The position numbers and the translations under genes are program-made. From assembly GCF_045679545.1 (NCBI RefSeq), contig NZ_CP166194.1, positions 2,480,001 through 2,544,000 on the forward strand: 64,000 nt of DNA, written 5' to 3'. The DNA comes from Enterovibrio sp045679545. GTDB taxonomy: Bacteria; Pseudomonadota; Gammaproteobacteria; Enterobacterales; Vibrionaceae. Positions 26,134 through 36,022 of the stretch are shown in pieces; position 1 is the stretch's first letter; every line of letters starts with the position of its first letter. The notes under the pieces are model-generated. The model worked only from the letters and a program-made list of their open reading frames with translations. It made no database searches and was not told the DNA's origin.

Positions 26134-26892
26134 TTAATTCGAAATATTGGTTTCAGTTTTCACCGAAGCGGCATGATGAGTAATGTTTTGTTCAATTTCA
26201 GAAGGTGAGGTCACGACATACGTAGCGAGATGAGATTCGACGCAGCTTTCAAAAATACTCGGCGTTGTTACCCAAACCGAAGGAATCCCAGCATTGCTGG
26301 CGCCTTTGATATCGCATTCAAAAGAGTCGCCCACATGAATAGCCTCGTCAGCGCCACAACCTGCCAGTTCCAACGCTTTTTCAAAGATACTCAGCGCCGG
26401 TTTTTCTTCTGGCTCTTCCCCACCAACAATGATGAAATCGACCCACTGCGACAAATCAACCGCATCAATTTTTGGACGCTGTGAAAACACAGGCCCGTTG
26501 GTGATCACCCCCAACGTATAGTGTTCACGCAGCCGAAGCAAAGATGCTTCAATGTCAGGAAAGAATCTGAAGCACGCCATACGGTAGCCATCAAATTTCG
26601 CCTGAATGTCAACGGCATCCGTGTCTTGCAACGAGATCCCCTGCTCTTCAAAAAGCAACGCAATTAATCGGTGACGAAATGCAGACTCGTCCTCAAGTAA
26701 GCCTTGAAGTTCAGGAAACTCATGATTGAGCTGCTTGTAGAAGCCCTTAACATAGCGTTTGCCAAACTTCTCTGAATCTAACGAAGGATATTGTTGCAGT
26801 AGCCAAGAAGTAAGCAAAGTCAAGGCTTCATCGTTCGCTTTCGATGTCGCGCAAAGCGTTTCATCCAAGTCCAACAAAACGGCTTTAAGCAT
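26134..26892 (-). CDS. HAD-family phosphatase, candidate Kdo-8-phosphate phosphatase
   Basis: This is a haloacid dehalogenase-like hydrolase of 252 residues. I start it at MLKAVLLDLDETLC, which has GGAG 8 nt upstream; a longer frame begins 9 codons earlier. Motif I is DLDET, motif II ITNG and motif IV VGDSFECDIKGA. It belongs to the HAD-IA group with a helical cap, not the small KdsC group. It stands between kdsA and kdsB, exactly where the phosphatase step of Kdo synthesis is needed, so Kdo-8-P is a reasonable substrate. This is inferred from position. Confidence 0.75.
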   Translation of the reverse strand: MLKAVLLDLDETLCATSKANDEALTLLTSWLLQQYPSLDSEKFGKRYVKGFYKQLNHEFPELQGLLEDESAFRHRLIALLFEEQGISLQDTDAVDIQAKFDGYRMACFRFFPDIEASLLRLREHYTLGVITNGPVFSQRPKIDAVDLSQWVDFIIVGGEEPEEKPALSIFEKALELAGCGADEAIHVGDSFECDIKGASNAGIPSVWVTTPSIFESCVESHLATYVVTSPSEIEQNITHHAASVKTETNISN

Positions 26893-26954
26893 AAATACTC
26901 CGCAGAGAATGAATAACAAAAAGGCAGCAAGAATTCGCTGCCTTTGCAGATAAA

Positions 26955-27749
26955 TTAAAGCGTATCTTCAACCTTGATAGATGCTTTCAACGCATTATCA
27001 ATCGCAACAAGGCTTTCTAACATGGCGCGCATTTTATCCAACGGCAACATGTTAGGGCCATCACTTAACGCTTTCTCAGGGTTTGGGTGCGTTTCCATAA
27101 ACACGCCATCAACACCCGCAGCGACAGCGGCACGTGCCAACACTGGCACCATTTCACGTTGACCACCCGATGTAGCACCCATGCCACCCGGTTGCTGAAC
27201 AGAGTGAGTCGCATCAAATACCACTTTGCAGCCTGTTTTTGCCATCACAGAAAGACCACGCATATCAGACACCAGCGTGTTGTAACCGAAGCTCGTACCA
27301 CGGTCACACAGCCAGATATCTTCGTTGCCCACTTCACGGCATTTTTTTACAACTTGTTCCATGTCCCAAGGCGCTTGGAATTGGCCTTTCTTAATGTTAA
27401 CCGGCTTACCTAACGCAGCAACACGTTGAATGAAGTTGGTTTGGCGAACAAGAAAAGCAGGGGTTTGAAGCACATCAACCACGGATGCGACTTCTTCTAC
27501 CGGCGTATCTTCATGCACATCTGTCAGCACGCGCAGACCGTATTCTTTCTTTACGCGCTCAAGAATTGCCAAACCTTTTTCCAAGCCAGGGCCACGGTAG
27601 CTGTCTGTAGAGCTACGGTTTGCCTTATCGAAGCTTGATTTGAAGATATATTCAATGCCTAGCTCGTCAGTCAACGCTTTCATATGACCAGCAATATCCA
27701 TGACCAAATCTTCGCTTTCAATAACGCAAGGGCCTGCAATTAAAAACAT
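26955..27749 (-). CDS. kdsA: 3-deoxy-8-phosphooctulonate synthase (metal-dependent class)
   Basis: It condenses phosphoenolpyruvate and arabinose 5-phosphate to Kdo-8-phosphate. It has 264 residues, shorter than E. coli KdsA (284). The metal-binding residues of the Aquifex-type enzyme are all present: C8 (AGPCVIES), H182 (DATHSVQ), E219 (METHP) and D230 (LSDGPN). The E. coli type has asparagine in place of the cysteine. KANRSS (43-48) binds substrate. It lies 8 nt after kpsC. The class suggests a transferred, capsule-dedicated copy. Confidence 0.95.
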   Translation of the reverse strand: MFLIAGPCVIESEDLVMDIAGHMKALTDELGIEYIFKSSFDKANRSSTDSYRGPGLEKGLAILERVKKEYGLRVLTDVHEDTPVEEVASVVDVLQTPAFLVRQTNFIQRVAALGKPVNIKKGQFQAPWDMEQVVKKCREVGNEDIWLCDRGTSFGYNTLVSDMRGLSVMAKTGCKVVFDATHSVQQPGGMGATSGGQREMVPVLARAAVAAGVDGVFMETHPNPEKALSDGPNMLPLDKMRAMLESLVAIDNALKASIKVEDTL

Positions 27750-27757
27750 GTTTACCT

Positions 27758-29710
27758 CTATTTCTTTAATAAGTGCTTAATTGATTTCTTTGCTGACTTT
27801 AATGCCAACAGTATTTGAAGCTTGTAATCTTTCACCTTCACATCACCCGCTTTCATTTGAGCAAGGCGCTCTAACGCTTGCTCTACCGTACAAAGCTGGC
27901 GGCTGACCGGATCGATATAAGTCGGGTAGAGTATCAACGTGCCTGCTATGAGCTCATGAAGTGACAACTGGCGCTGTCTGCGTTCACATTTCAGTTTGTC
28001 TTGGGTCAGTCCCCAACCAGCGTAAAAAGGCATGCCGTACGTCGTTACACTTTTCCCACGCAGTAACGCCTCAAAACCGGTCAATGAAGTCATTGTGTGA
28101 ACTTCATCGATCTGAGACAAAAGCGTATTCATCGCAATATCTGTCACCACCACATCAGCACAAGACAAGGCATCATGCTCCCAAGCACCGCCATCGCGTT
28201 GCCCTGCAACCACATCGGGGTGGGGTTTATAGATCACGAACGCTCCAGGATTCGCACGACGAACTTGCGAAAGAAGCTCACTATTGGTTTTCACTTCCGG
28301 AGAGCCAAAACGAATGGATGCATCAGATTCAACCTGCCCGGGAACAAGTATGATTTTCTTGTTCTTCGGCAACGCTAATACCTCAGTGTTACCGACGTTG
28401 TACTTGGTAATGCCTTGTTCTAGCAATATTGGCAGTAACCGTTCTGCCCGTTCGACCATATAGCTGGAAATCTCGCTGTTTAAGAGTGTTTCCAAATCTG
28501 AAGGGCGTGTGGCGTCAAAGTAAATACCCGAACGATCAAGAACCAAGGAAATCGGCTTGTTGAAATGCACACCCAAACCGTTGGATCGAATAAAGCCATC
28601 TTCGATGGTTAAACCATTATCAGGCTGTGTTCCCCAGCCAACCGCTTTAGCCTTATTCGTTTTTCGAACATCAAGGTTCCATGATTCAATAAAGGGCGTC
28701 AGCCAAGTACGTTTCCAGCGGCTAATGCTGTTGAGGGATGCCACTTCTCTTGGTTGAGCCTGATGACGCATCACATCGACAATATAAGGGATGATATCTT
28801 CAAGCTCGCAACGCCGTTCTAAAATAGGGTCGACGTATCTTGCATATTCCAAATAAGCAGCCGCAAAAACCTGTTCCAGAGATCGCTTTACGTTTCTGCG
28901 TTCACAGACCAGCTTGTCTTCGGTTAACCCCCAACCAGCATAAAAAGGCATGCCGAAACAGTGCACTTTCACACCCGCCATCAACGCTTCAAAACCCATC
29001 AAGCTAGAAACGGTATACACATCTGAGGCAGTTTCTAGCATGTCCCAAGGGTTTATTGATTCAGCAAACACTTTTACATTTGGGTGCTCAAAGGGAAGTG
29101 GGTATAAAAAACCTTTCTTCTTACCGACAACAACGTCAGGGTGAACTTTCACCCAGATAGTTTCATCTGGGTGATTAGCGATGGCTTCTTTGAGCATTTC
29201 GACAAACGTGTTTTCGTTAGCCATTGATCCTGTTACTGAAGCGTCACCTCGGGTTTGGTCTACAACCAATATCTTAAATTTATTCTTTAAGAGGATGCTA
29301 GGGGCGTTATGGTAGTTATACTTAGTAAGGCGATAGTCACATATTACTCCCAAAAGATAGTTTGCTCTCTCATGCACTGATGACTTCTGTGAGTGCTCTG
29401 CTGATATTAATTTTTCAAGTTGGCTTGGAGAATGTGCGTAATAGTAAATCCCTTCGATGTCTGCGACTAGACTGAGAGCTTGTGTACCCAGAACTCCCAA
29501 ACCAATAGAGCGAATAAAACCATCTTCCAAAGCCAAATAATTCAAGCTATTGTTTTTGGCAAAAACCCTTGCTTTCTGTGATGTTTTTTTATGACCCCAA
29601 CCAATTACAACCATGTTGTGCTGATGACAAACCCCATCTAAGAAAACCGATAAATTAGGGATCTTCTTTATACCACGAGAAAAACAAATAAACTTCACAA
29701 CATCAACCAA
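27758..29710 (-). CDS. kpsC: Capsule beta-Kdo transferase KpsC
   Basis: KpsC builds the poly-beta-Kdo linker that joins group 2 capsules to lyso-phosphatidylglycerol at the inner membrane. The 650-residue protein (E. coli 675) is two tandem copies of one glycosyltransferase module. ALEDGFIRSIGLG and IEDGFIRSNGLG recur, as do YAGWGLTEDKLVCERR (about 253) and YAGWGLTQDKLKCERR (about 560). It has no signal peptide. It follows the acetyltransferase gene by 12 nt, and kdsA follows. Confidence 0.95.
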   Translation of the reverse strand: MVDVVKFICFSRGIKKIPNLSVFLDGVCHQHNMVVIGWGHKKTSQKARVFAKNNSLNYLALEDGFIRSIGLGVLGTQALSLVADIEGIYYYAHSPSQLEKLISAEHSQKSSVHERANYLLGVICDYRLTKYNYHNAPSILLKNKFKILVVDQTRGDASVTGSMANENTFVEMLKEAIANHPDETIWVKVHPDVVVGKKKGFLYPLPFEHPNVKVFAESINPWDMLETASDVYTVSSLMGFEALMAGVKVHCFGMPFYAGWGLTEDKLVCERRNVKRSLEQVFAAAYLEYARYVDPILERRCELEDIIPYIVDVMRHQAQPREVASLNSISRWKRTWLTPFIESWNLDVRKTNKAKAVGWGTQPDNGLTIEDGFIRSNGLGVHFNKPISLVLDRSGIYFDATRPSDLETLLNSEISSYMVERAERLLPILLEQGITKYNVGNTEVLALPKNKKIILVPGQVESDASIRFGSPEVKTNSELLSQVRRANPGAFVIYKPHPDVVAGQRDGGAWEHDALSCADVVVTDIAMNTLLSQIDEVHTMTSLTGFEALLRGKSVTTYGMPFYAGWGLTQDKLKCERRQRQLSLHELIAGTLILYPTYIDPVSRQLCTVEQALERLAQMKAGDVKVKDYKLQILLALKSAKKSIKHLLKK

Positions 29711-29722
29711 ATGGATGAAACA

Positions 29723-30313
29723 CTATCGCTTCCAAGTAATCTTATCTTTGATGACTTTAGAAGGAATACCACAAGCAAGACTATTTTTGGGAACACTCTT
29801 TGTAACCAAAGACCTCATACCAATTACGCTACCTTCTCCGATAGTCACACCTTTTAAAACAGCCACTTCTTCCGCCAACCAAACATGATCTTCAATCTTA
29901 ACATCAAGTGATTCATTGATCCTATCGCCAGTGGTTAAATCATGTATAGTATGCCCATCATTCGTACGAATTGTTACATTACTAGCAGCAATAACATCAT
30001 TACCGATATAAATATTCGTAGACTCTACCGCTCTTATATATATATTCCCAGTAACTGTGAAATCAGAACCAATATGTACATTTGAATACGCACCAATAAA
30101 AACTCTACCATCAATAGTACAATTATCCCCAATAGTTAATGATGACCCTCTACCAATCCTGATGCTACAGTTTTTTATTCTTGTTTTCTTACCTATTGAA
30201 AGTATTGCATCCCTCTCAGTGAAATCGAGGGATGAATTCAAAAACGAAGAAGATTCTCCTATGAAAATGCGATTACCGATTTCATCTTCATAATCATTAT
30301 ATATACTTTTCAT
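29723..30313 (-). CDS. Left-handed beta-helix acyltransferase (hexapeptide repeat)
   Basis: The 196-residue protein is built of hexapeptide repeats (about residues 45-165) and ends with a typical acetyltransferase tail: VWLAEEVAVLKGVTIGEGSV, then PSKVIK. It probably O-acetylates the capsule in the cytosol, using acetyl-CoA. The catalytic histidine is likely in NDGHTIHD. The gene is AT-rich like its upstream neighbour, and together they form the serotype-specific insert between the conserved kpsD and kpsC genes. Confidence 0.8.
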   Translation of the reverse strand: MKSIYNDYEDEIGNRIFIGESSSFLNSSLDFTERDAILSIGKKTRIKNCSIRIGRGSSLTIGDNCTIDGRVFIGAYSNVHIGSDFTVTGNIYIRAVESTNIYIGNDVIAASNVTIRTNDGHTIHDLTTGDRINESLDVKIEDHVWLAEEVAVLKGVTIGEGSVIGMRSLVTKSVPKNSLACGIPSKVIKDKITWKR

Positions 30314-30380
30314 AAGTTACCTATGCCCCTCCATTCTAAAAATCAGGGGAGGGGTATTTAACGTCACATAAAAATGGAAT

Positions 30381-32543
30381 TCAAAAAAGAACTTTCACCT
30401 TCCTTTTAACCACCCCAACAGGATCTTTAACAACTTTTTTCATTTTATGTCTAAAACCATATTTTTTTAACTTAGGTGCGGGTTTATTGTTTTCAGAGAT
30501 AGCCAATGAGTCATTTACCTTGACGTGCTCCTTCATTTTTTGTTTATGTACTGGCTTATCTTTAGAAAAATAAGATCTGTAAAAATCATAATAACGGCTA
30601 TTTACGGGATAAGGATTTTCTCGCCACTTAAATGATCTTGACAAACCATTTTGAATATTAACCTTATAAAATCTAGAAAAAATAGAAACATTTCTATTTG
30701 CCTCTCCCTCACTTACTAGTTTGTATTCAGTCTTAGCGAAAGAGTAGACCTTAGAAATAAGGTAATGCACAAACTTTAATACGTCCTCGTAACGTGGCTG
30801 GAAACCATTTAGAATTTTATCTACGGCATCAAATTCGTCATTCACCCTACATGTAATAGTATCATGTGCGTAGTAGGTATCACCGAAGTGATATACTGGT
30901 TTATTTGCCATGACACTCAACAAACCAACACCTGAATTTATTAACAAAACAGCATCAGAACCCTGAATGCAATCATAAACATGTGTTTTTTCAGGGAGCT
31001 CAACTACATTTTCCGGCAGATTAAAATTAGTTTCCAACGGATGTTTCTTTGCAACAACCACCCATTGGTCGGATAGTTTATCAGCAATCACTCTTAGCTT
31101 TTTACTAAAGTCATCGACGCCATCAACTGAGCCAGAAAAATATTTAATTACACTATCATTTGGCCTTTGAAACGGTACGAATAGAATCTTTCTACCATCT
31201 GGAGAAAAACGTCGGCGGAAGAAATTGGCCCCAACTCTTTCGCCATTTTCTTCTAGTGTTTCGTCAGAAACAAAAGTTTGCTCGATATATCGTTCAACAA
31301 ACGAAACTTTAGATTCATCCAGTTCAAAATCCCAGTTTTCTCTATCATATGTTGAACTATCACCATTAAAACCATTTGGATCGATAAACCAACTATCATT
31401 AAGTGCACCACGGTCAAAGACATAGAATGGAACACCATTTTCTTTGCATGATCTATATAAAGAGAGCCGATGTTCTTTTCCATATGGATTAAAAAAGAAA
31501 ACTCTATCTATGTTTTCTCTTTTAATAAAAACCTTTAAGGAATCAAAGTTATCAAATAGCTCTTCACTTCTAAAAACACAGTTACCTATAGTTACAAAAA
31601 GTTGTTTAAGTGATTTCGCGTTCACAGAGTTAGGAGACGATAGAACGAGAATTTTATTTTCCTTCCTATTGTCACTTAAAATGAAACTTCTATCATTTCC
31701 TTTGGCATGGTCATTAAGTAATTTTTCAAAAATAATTTTATTACTTTTATTTCTCTTTTGATAATTTGTTCCAACATGTGATTCATGCCACAAATGAACA
31801 AAATATATCCCCTCACTCATTAATGGTCTTCCAAACATACTAAAATACGGTCTATACCCTCTATAATCAATACTGTCATAAGGATATTCATGAGACGTAG
31901 CACTATGAGTACGATAGAACTTTTTACTTAAATCACACAATCTCATATGAAGCTCAAAATCCTCATATCCATGTCCATAGAATTCATCGTTGATACCCCC
32001 ACTCATGAGGTATAACTCTCTCTCTACGATCTGGCAAGATGACGCAGGGGCATACATTTGAATTTTAGATTTATCACTTTCCAAGTATGCGAGTCTTGTT
32101 ATCTCATCTTTCCCACACTCATCTAAGCTCAAATAGTTATTTGAATATTCTTCTGTTAAGTATAGACAAGGTATCATCTCAAACTCGTTAAAAAACTCAT
32201 ACTTTGAGATGCGTTCTTCAATTTTATTATATATAAAATCAGGCGCATAAAGATCAACATCCTGAAATGAAATGTATCGTGTCTTAGCAGCTTGAACACC
32301 CGCATTTCTGCATAAGCCTATAGAAAACTGCTCCCCATACCTTCCAAGAGTAATAAACTCGATACCTCTGGAAACAGCAATTTCTCTCAACTCTTCGGCT
32401 ATATCCTTTCTAGATGAGAAGTCTACAAATATTCTTGTAACCTTATCGGAGATATAACAATTGTAAAGAAAGTACTTAGCTCTTTCATATAAATACGATT
32501 CCTTGTCTTTACAATCAAATGGTGTAATAAAAGTTATTGACAT
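30381..32543 (-). CDS. Two-domain capsule glycosyltransferase, probable capsule polymerase
   Basis: The start at MSITFITPFD has GAGGA 7 nt upstream and leaves 7 nt after kpsD; an upstream ATG would overlap kpsD by 41 bp. It has 720 residues. The N-terminal GT-A domain has a DxD-type motif (FQDVDLY, residues 95-97) and GHGYEDFELHM (191-200), like galactosyl/GalNAc-transferase parts of polymerases. The C-terminal domain (about 310-640) resembles the KpsC/KpsS glycosyltransferase fold (KHPLE near 499, NSGVGLLSVMANKP near 534). The tail is lysine-rich and probably membrane-associated. Two catalytic modules in one chain suggest a polymerase making a disaccharide repeat. Confidence 0.7.
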   Translation of the reverse strand: MSITFITPFDCKDKESYLYERAKYFLYNCYISDKVTRIFVDFSSRKDIAEELREIAVSRGIEFITLGRYGEQFSIGLCRNAGVQAAKTRYISFQDVDLYAPDFIYNKIEERISKYEFFNEFEMIPCLYLTEEYSNNYLSLDECGKDEITRLAYLESDKSKIQMYAPASSCQIVERELYLMSGGINDEFYGHGYEDFELHMRLCDLSKKFYRTHSATSHEYPYDSIDYRGYRPYFSMFGRPLMSEGIYFVHLWHESHVGTNYQKRNKSNKIIFEKLLNDHAKGNDRSFILSDNRKENKILVLSSPNSVNAKSLKQLFVTIGNCVFRSEELFDNFDSLKVFIKRENIDRVFFFNPYGKEHRLSLYRSCKENGVPFYVFDRGALNDSWFIDPNGFNGDSSTYDRENWDFELDESKVSFVERYIEQTFVSDETLEENGERVGANFFRRRFSPDGRKILFVPFQRPNDSVIKYFSGSVDGVDDFSKKLRVIADKLSDQWVVVAKKHPLETNFNLPENVVELPEKTHVYDCIQGSDAVLLINSGVGLLSVMANKPVYHFGDTYYAHDTITCRVNDEFDAVDKILNGFQPRYEDVLKFVHYLISKVYSFAKTEYKLVSEGEANRNVSIFSRFYKVNIQNGLSRSFKWRENPYPVNSRYYDFYRSYFSKDKPVHKQKMKEHVKVNDSLAISENNKPAPKLKKYGFRHKMKKVVKDPVGVVKRKVKVLF

Positions 32544-32550
32544 TTCATCC

Positions 32551-34215
32551 TCACAGAACAACATTAGCCGCAACAGCAATTTGATAAACAATCTGGGTTA
32601 TATCTTTTGCCAACTGCATATTTTTTGAATCGATATAAGGCAACACCAATACTTGGTCGCCCGGTTTAATTTTCTGGTCGCTATTAAAACTGACCATACC
32701 GTTTGCATGGACCACGGCAATGCGCTCTGCATCACCTCGCTCGGTAAAGCCGCCTGCCCATGCCACATAGTCATTCAAGGTTGCGTTCTGGTTAAACACG
32801 ACGGCTTGCGGCATCATCACTTCACCGCCGATGTTAATAAGGTCAGATCGCTTAGGTATTACCACCACATCGCCTTGCTCTAAACGCACATTGGCAACAA
32901 GGCCATTGTCTGAAACGATTACTTTCCCTTCCGGTTGAATTTGCCGAGCTCGCAGAACAAATTCTGATACGAGTGCCGCTTCTTTTGCGCGGATCACGGC
33001 CTCACCGTCTGAGGAGGCTGGCGCGGTGAACACACTTCTTTCCAATCGATCAAGCGATTGGTCAAGCATCTCTTTTTGTTTAGCGGCAACACTTTTTCGT
33101 TTTATGTATATCGCTTGGTAGTTTGATTCTTCTGGCGACACGGCAATGTGATTCAGAAAGTCGTGCAGTTTTGTGCCTTTATTGACGGTATAGAACGATG
33201 GGCCAAGGTATTCACCTTTTAGCCTCACGTTCATGATTTGGGCATGCAGGTCATCTTTGAAGAATACGGTATCGCCATCATGCAGATTAATGGCTTCAAA
33301 TTTGTCGAAATCGAGATAGACAGAAAATGGCCCTGTATCGCGATTTCCCTGCACGCCAACATGTGAAATTTTTGCGAGAGGGCGTGCGTACGTTACCAAC
33401 TCTTCGCCGTTTGCCTTGCTATTGGCAAACTCAAAGCGAAACGGGTTTCTTGCTCCGCCTTCTACCACAACCGTTGCGCCTTGCTGACCAACCACAATCA
33501 CATCGCGGTCGCGGAATTGGATATTTGGTAGCGTGCCTTTTAGTAAGAAATCATAAAGGTCAAACGTAGTAATGGTTTCACCATTACGCTGAACGCTTAT
33601 ATGACGGTAGCTGCCTCGTTCTGAATCTATGCCACCCGCTCTTTTTAAATAAGAAAGCAAGCCATCAGAAGCAATACCAGCATATTGGCCCGGGCGCAGA
33701 ACTGGCCCAGTCACAAAAACACTGACAGGTGTAGCGGTGAGAACGTTGACATAGGTTTCAACATCTTGCGTGTAAATGCGTTGAATTTGTTTTTCAACCA
33801 ATTGGTGAAGGTCGCCTGCACGCTCGCCTATAACGGTGACAGGCCCTATTTCTGGAATAAAAATATTGCCTTGGGCATCGACAACGGCAACATCATTCAC
33901 GCTTACCGCGCCCCACAGCCAAATCGCTATTTTGTCGCCTGTGGCGATACGATAATCAGCATTCACACCATCAATGCTGTTCGCTTCGTACCCGCCCACA
34001 AACAAGTTAGCGCCAAACGGAGGCGGCAAATCTTGCTCGGCAGCCGGCAGTACGTGCGCCATTGATGAAACTGGCGCTGCAGTCACTGCCGTTGCTTGTG
34101 TGGATGTCGGTGTAGCAACTGTTGCCGCAGATAAGTTTGCCGAATCTGTATCAGAAAAAGGCTGTGCGAGTGCAGAAAAGGAGAGCACCAAAGGTGCCAA
34201 TAAATACTTACTCAT
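32551..34215 (-). CDS. kpsD: Capsule polysaccharide export protein KpsD
   Basis: This is a periplasmic/outer-membrane polysaccharide export protein that works with KpsE to move the finished capsule across the envelope. It has 554 residues (E. coli 558). The signal peptide is MSKYLLAPLVLSFSALAQP. A polysaccharide export (Wza-like) domain at about 85-175 contains YRIATGDKIAIWLWG, and SLBB-type domains follow. It lies 3 nt after kpsE. Confidence 0.93.
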   Translation of the reverse strand: MSKYLLAPLVLSFSALAQPFSDTDSANLSAATVATPTSTQATAVTAAPVSSMAHVLPAAEQDLPPPFGANLFVGGYEANSIDGVNADYRIATGDKIAIWLWGAVSVNDVAVVDAQGNIFIPEIGPVTVIGERAGDLHQLVEKQIQRIYTQDVETYVNVLTATPVSVFVTGPVLRPGQYAGIASDGLLSYLKRAGGIDSERGSYRHISVQRNGETITTFDLYDFLLKGTLPNIQFRDRDVIVVGQQGATVVVEGGARNPFRFEFANSKANGEELVTYARPLAKISHVGVQGNRDTGPFSVYLDFDKFEAINLHDGDTVFFKDDLHAQIMNVRLKGEYLGPSFYTVNKGTKLHDFLNHIAVSPEESNYQAIYIKRKSVAAKQKEMLDQSLDRLERSVFTAPASSDGEAVIRAKEAALVSEFVLRARQIQPEGKVIVSDNGLVANVRLEQGDVVVIPKRSDLINIGGEVMMPQAVVFNQNATLNDYVAWAGGFTERGDAERIAVVHANGMVSFNSDQKIKPGDQVLVLPYIDSKNMQLAKDITQIVYQIAVAANVVL

Positions 34216-34218
34216 TCG

Positions 34219-35364
34219 TTATACCCAACCTACGTGGTCTCTTACAACACCTAGCCCCAACAAGCCAATTGCCCAAGCAATAAGCGCTGCCAAGAACACG
34301 GTGGCGATGGATTTGATTCGATGTGGTTCTAGCGCTTCGTCTGGCGAGGAAGGCGCAACAAAAGTGGCGAGATAGCGATGCTTTCTAGCCGCTTCAACAC
34401 GTGCAGCCTCAAGGGATGCCAACGAAGATGTGTATGCCATTTCGGCGAACTCTCGTTCAACGAGCAGTGGTTCATAGTCGGCAAACACGCCGCTTAACGC
34501 CATGCCGTCTTGGTTGCTACCCGCGATGCCATCCCGTTCTTTGTTGATTTGTGATGTCAGCGCGGCAATTTTTCGCTTAAGGTTCAACACCGCTGGCGCT
34601 GATTCATTCATGTAACCTTGCATGCCTTTTAGCTCTGCCTGCGAGGCCGTATGTTGTGATTCCAACTCAGCAATAATGGTCATCTTGGCCGCTGCTGTTT
34701 GGGTGGGGTCAAGATCTTGCACCAAGTTTCTAAACGCATTCATAGACACTCGGGCTGCGCTCACACGACCTTCAGCGCGTTCTACTTCCTGTTCGGCAAA
34801 TTTTAAGTCATCTCCTCTCGCGCGCTCTGATAACGTATTGATCAGTTTTTCACTTTGCTTGATGATTTCTTTTGAAAGCAATTCTGAGTCGCTAGCGGTG
34901 AAGGCTCGCACTTTTAGCGTAATGATGGTTGTGGTTGGGTCAAACGACACCGTGACACGCTTGCGCCAATAATCGACTGTTTCTTCACGCGTTTTATCAT
35001 TTCCTAGTGAAGACAGCCAATCAGCATCTTCATGATTAAACATCTTGTTAATATCAATATTTTTTGAGACTGCGCTGACTACCTCGTGGGAGTTTATATA
35101 CTCTTGAAGGATGTAAGAGTCTGTGGCGGAACCGCCTGATGCGGGAATGCCCGCTAGACCACTTAACATGTCAAATTGCTGCATCTCGTTGCCTTTCACT
35201 GAAAAGCGAGACTCCACCACATAAAGGTTGGCGGCAATGAATAGGTAGTAACATGCGGCTATCAGAGTGGGCGCTATCACAACCGCAATGAATGATCGCT
35301 GCTTGGTGTTTCTGTTTTTCCAAAACTTATTCAGAAAGACTTTCGTTGGTTTGTTTATTTTCAT
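34219..35364 (-). CDS. kpsE: Capsule export inner membrane protein KpsE
   Basis: This is a polysaccharide co-polymerase-like protein that spans the periplasm between KpsMT and KpsD. It has 381 residues (E. coli 382). There is an N-terminal membrane helix at about 25-47, a Wzz-type domain, a long coiled-coil (about 165-285) and a C-terminal helix at about 350-375. It lies 4 nt after kpsT. Confidence 0.93.
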   Translation of the reverse strand: MKINKPTKVFLNKFWKNRNTKQRSFIAVVIAPTLIAACYYLFIAANLYVVESRFSVKGNEMQQFDMLSGLAGIPASGGSATDSYILQEYINSHEVVSAVSKNIDINKMFNHEDADWLSSLGNDKTREETVDYWRKRVTVSFDPTTTIITLKVRAFTASDSELLSKEIIKQSEKLINTLSERARGDDLKFAEQEVERAEGRVSAARVSMNAFRNLVQDLDPTQTAAAKMTIIAELESQHTASQAELKGMQGYMNESAPAVLNLKRKIAALTSQINKERDGIAGSNQDGMALSGVFADYEPLLVEREFAEMAYTSSLASLEAARVEAARKHRYLATFVAPSSPDEALEPHRIKSIATVFLAALIAWAIGLLGLGVVRDHVGWV

Positions 35365-35368
35365 TACT

Positions 35369-36022
35369 TCATTTCGATAGGTTTAAGTAGACATTGATAG
35401 CTTCATTAATGTCTTCATAAAATTTCAATTCACCGTTATCTAATACAGCCCCCATATCACAGTGCTCTTTCAACGTGGGCATGCTGTGGGAAACCATAAT
35501 GATGCTTGAGTGTTCACTGCGTTCTTTAAACGCATCACGACACTTTTCTTGAAAGCGTCTATCGCCTACGCCTGTAATTTCATCGACTAAGTAACATTCG
35601 AAATCCATCGCCATTGACAACCCAAACGCCAGCCTAGCCTTCATGCCGGAGCTGTAGCTCTTAATCGGCATATTGAGGTAATCACCCAACTCAGAAAACT
35701 CACGCACAAACGTTTCAACCCGTCGGATATCTTCGCCATAAATACGGGTAACAAAACGCAGGTTTTCATAGCCGGTTAACGAACCGTTGAATCCCCCGCT
35801 AAACCCGAGAGGCCATGACATTTTCACGTTGCGAATAATTTTGCCCGTGGTGGGCGCTTCTGATCCCGCAATCATCCTCAGCAAGGTCGATTTTCCTGCA
35901 CCGTTAACACCCAAAAGCCCAATATTCCTGCCTTTGGGAAAAGATATCGAACACGGTTTTAACACCTGCTTGCTGCCATTGGGGGTTTTATAGCGCTTGG
36001 AGGCATTGACGAGCTCAATCAT
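35369..36022 (-). CDS. kpsT: Capsule ABC transporter ATP-binding protein KpsT
   Basis: This is the ATPase of the KpsMT exporter. It has 217 residues (E. coli 219). Walker A is GVNGAGKSTLLRM (about 39-51), the signature motif is KSYSSGMKARLAFGLSMA, and Walker B is FECYLVDEITGVGD, with the switch histidine in MVSHSM. Its start overlaps the kpsM stop by 4 bp. Confidence 0.97.
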   Translation of the reverse strand: MIELVNASKRYKTPNGSKQVLKPCSISFPKGRNIGLLGVNGAGKSTLLRMIAGSEAPTTGKIIRNVKMSWPLGFSGGFNGSLTGYENLRFVTRIYGEDIRRVETFVREFSELGDYLNMPIKSYSSGMKARLAFGLSMAMDFECYLVDEITGVGDRRFQEKCRDAFKERSEHSSIIMVSHSMPTLKEHCDMGAVLDNGELKFYEDINEAINVYLNLSK

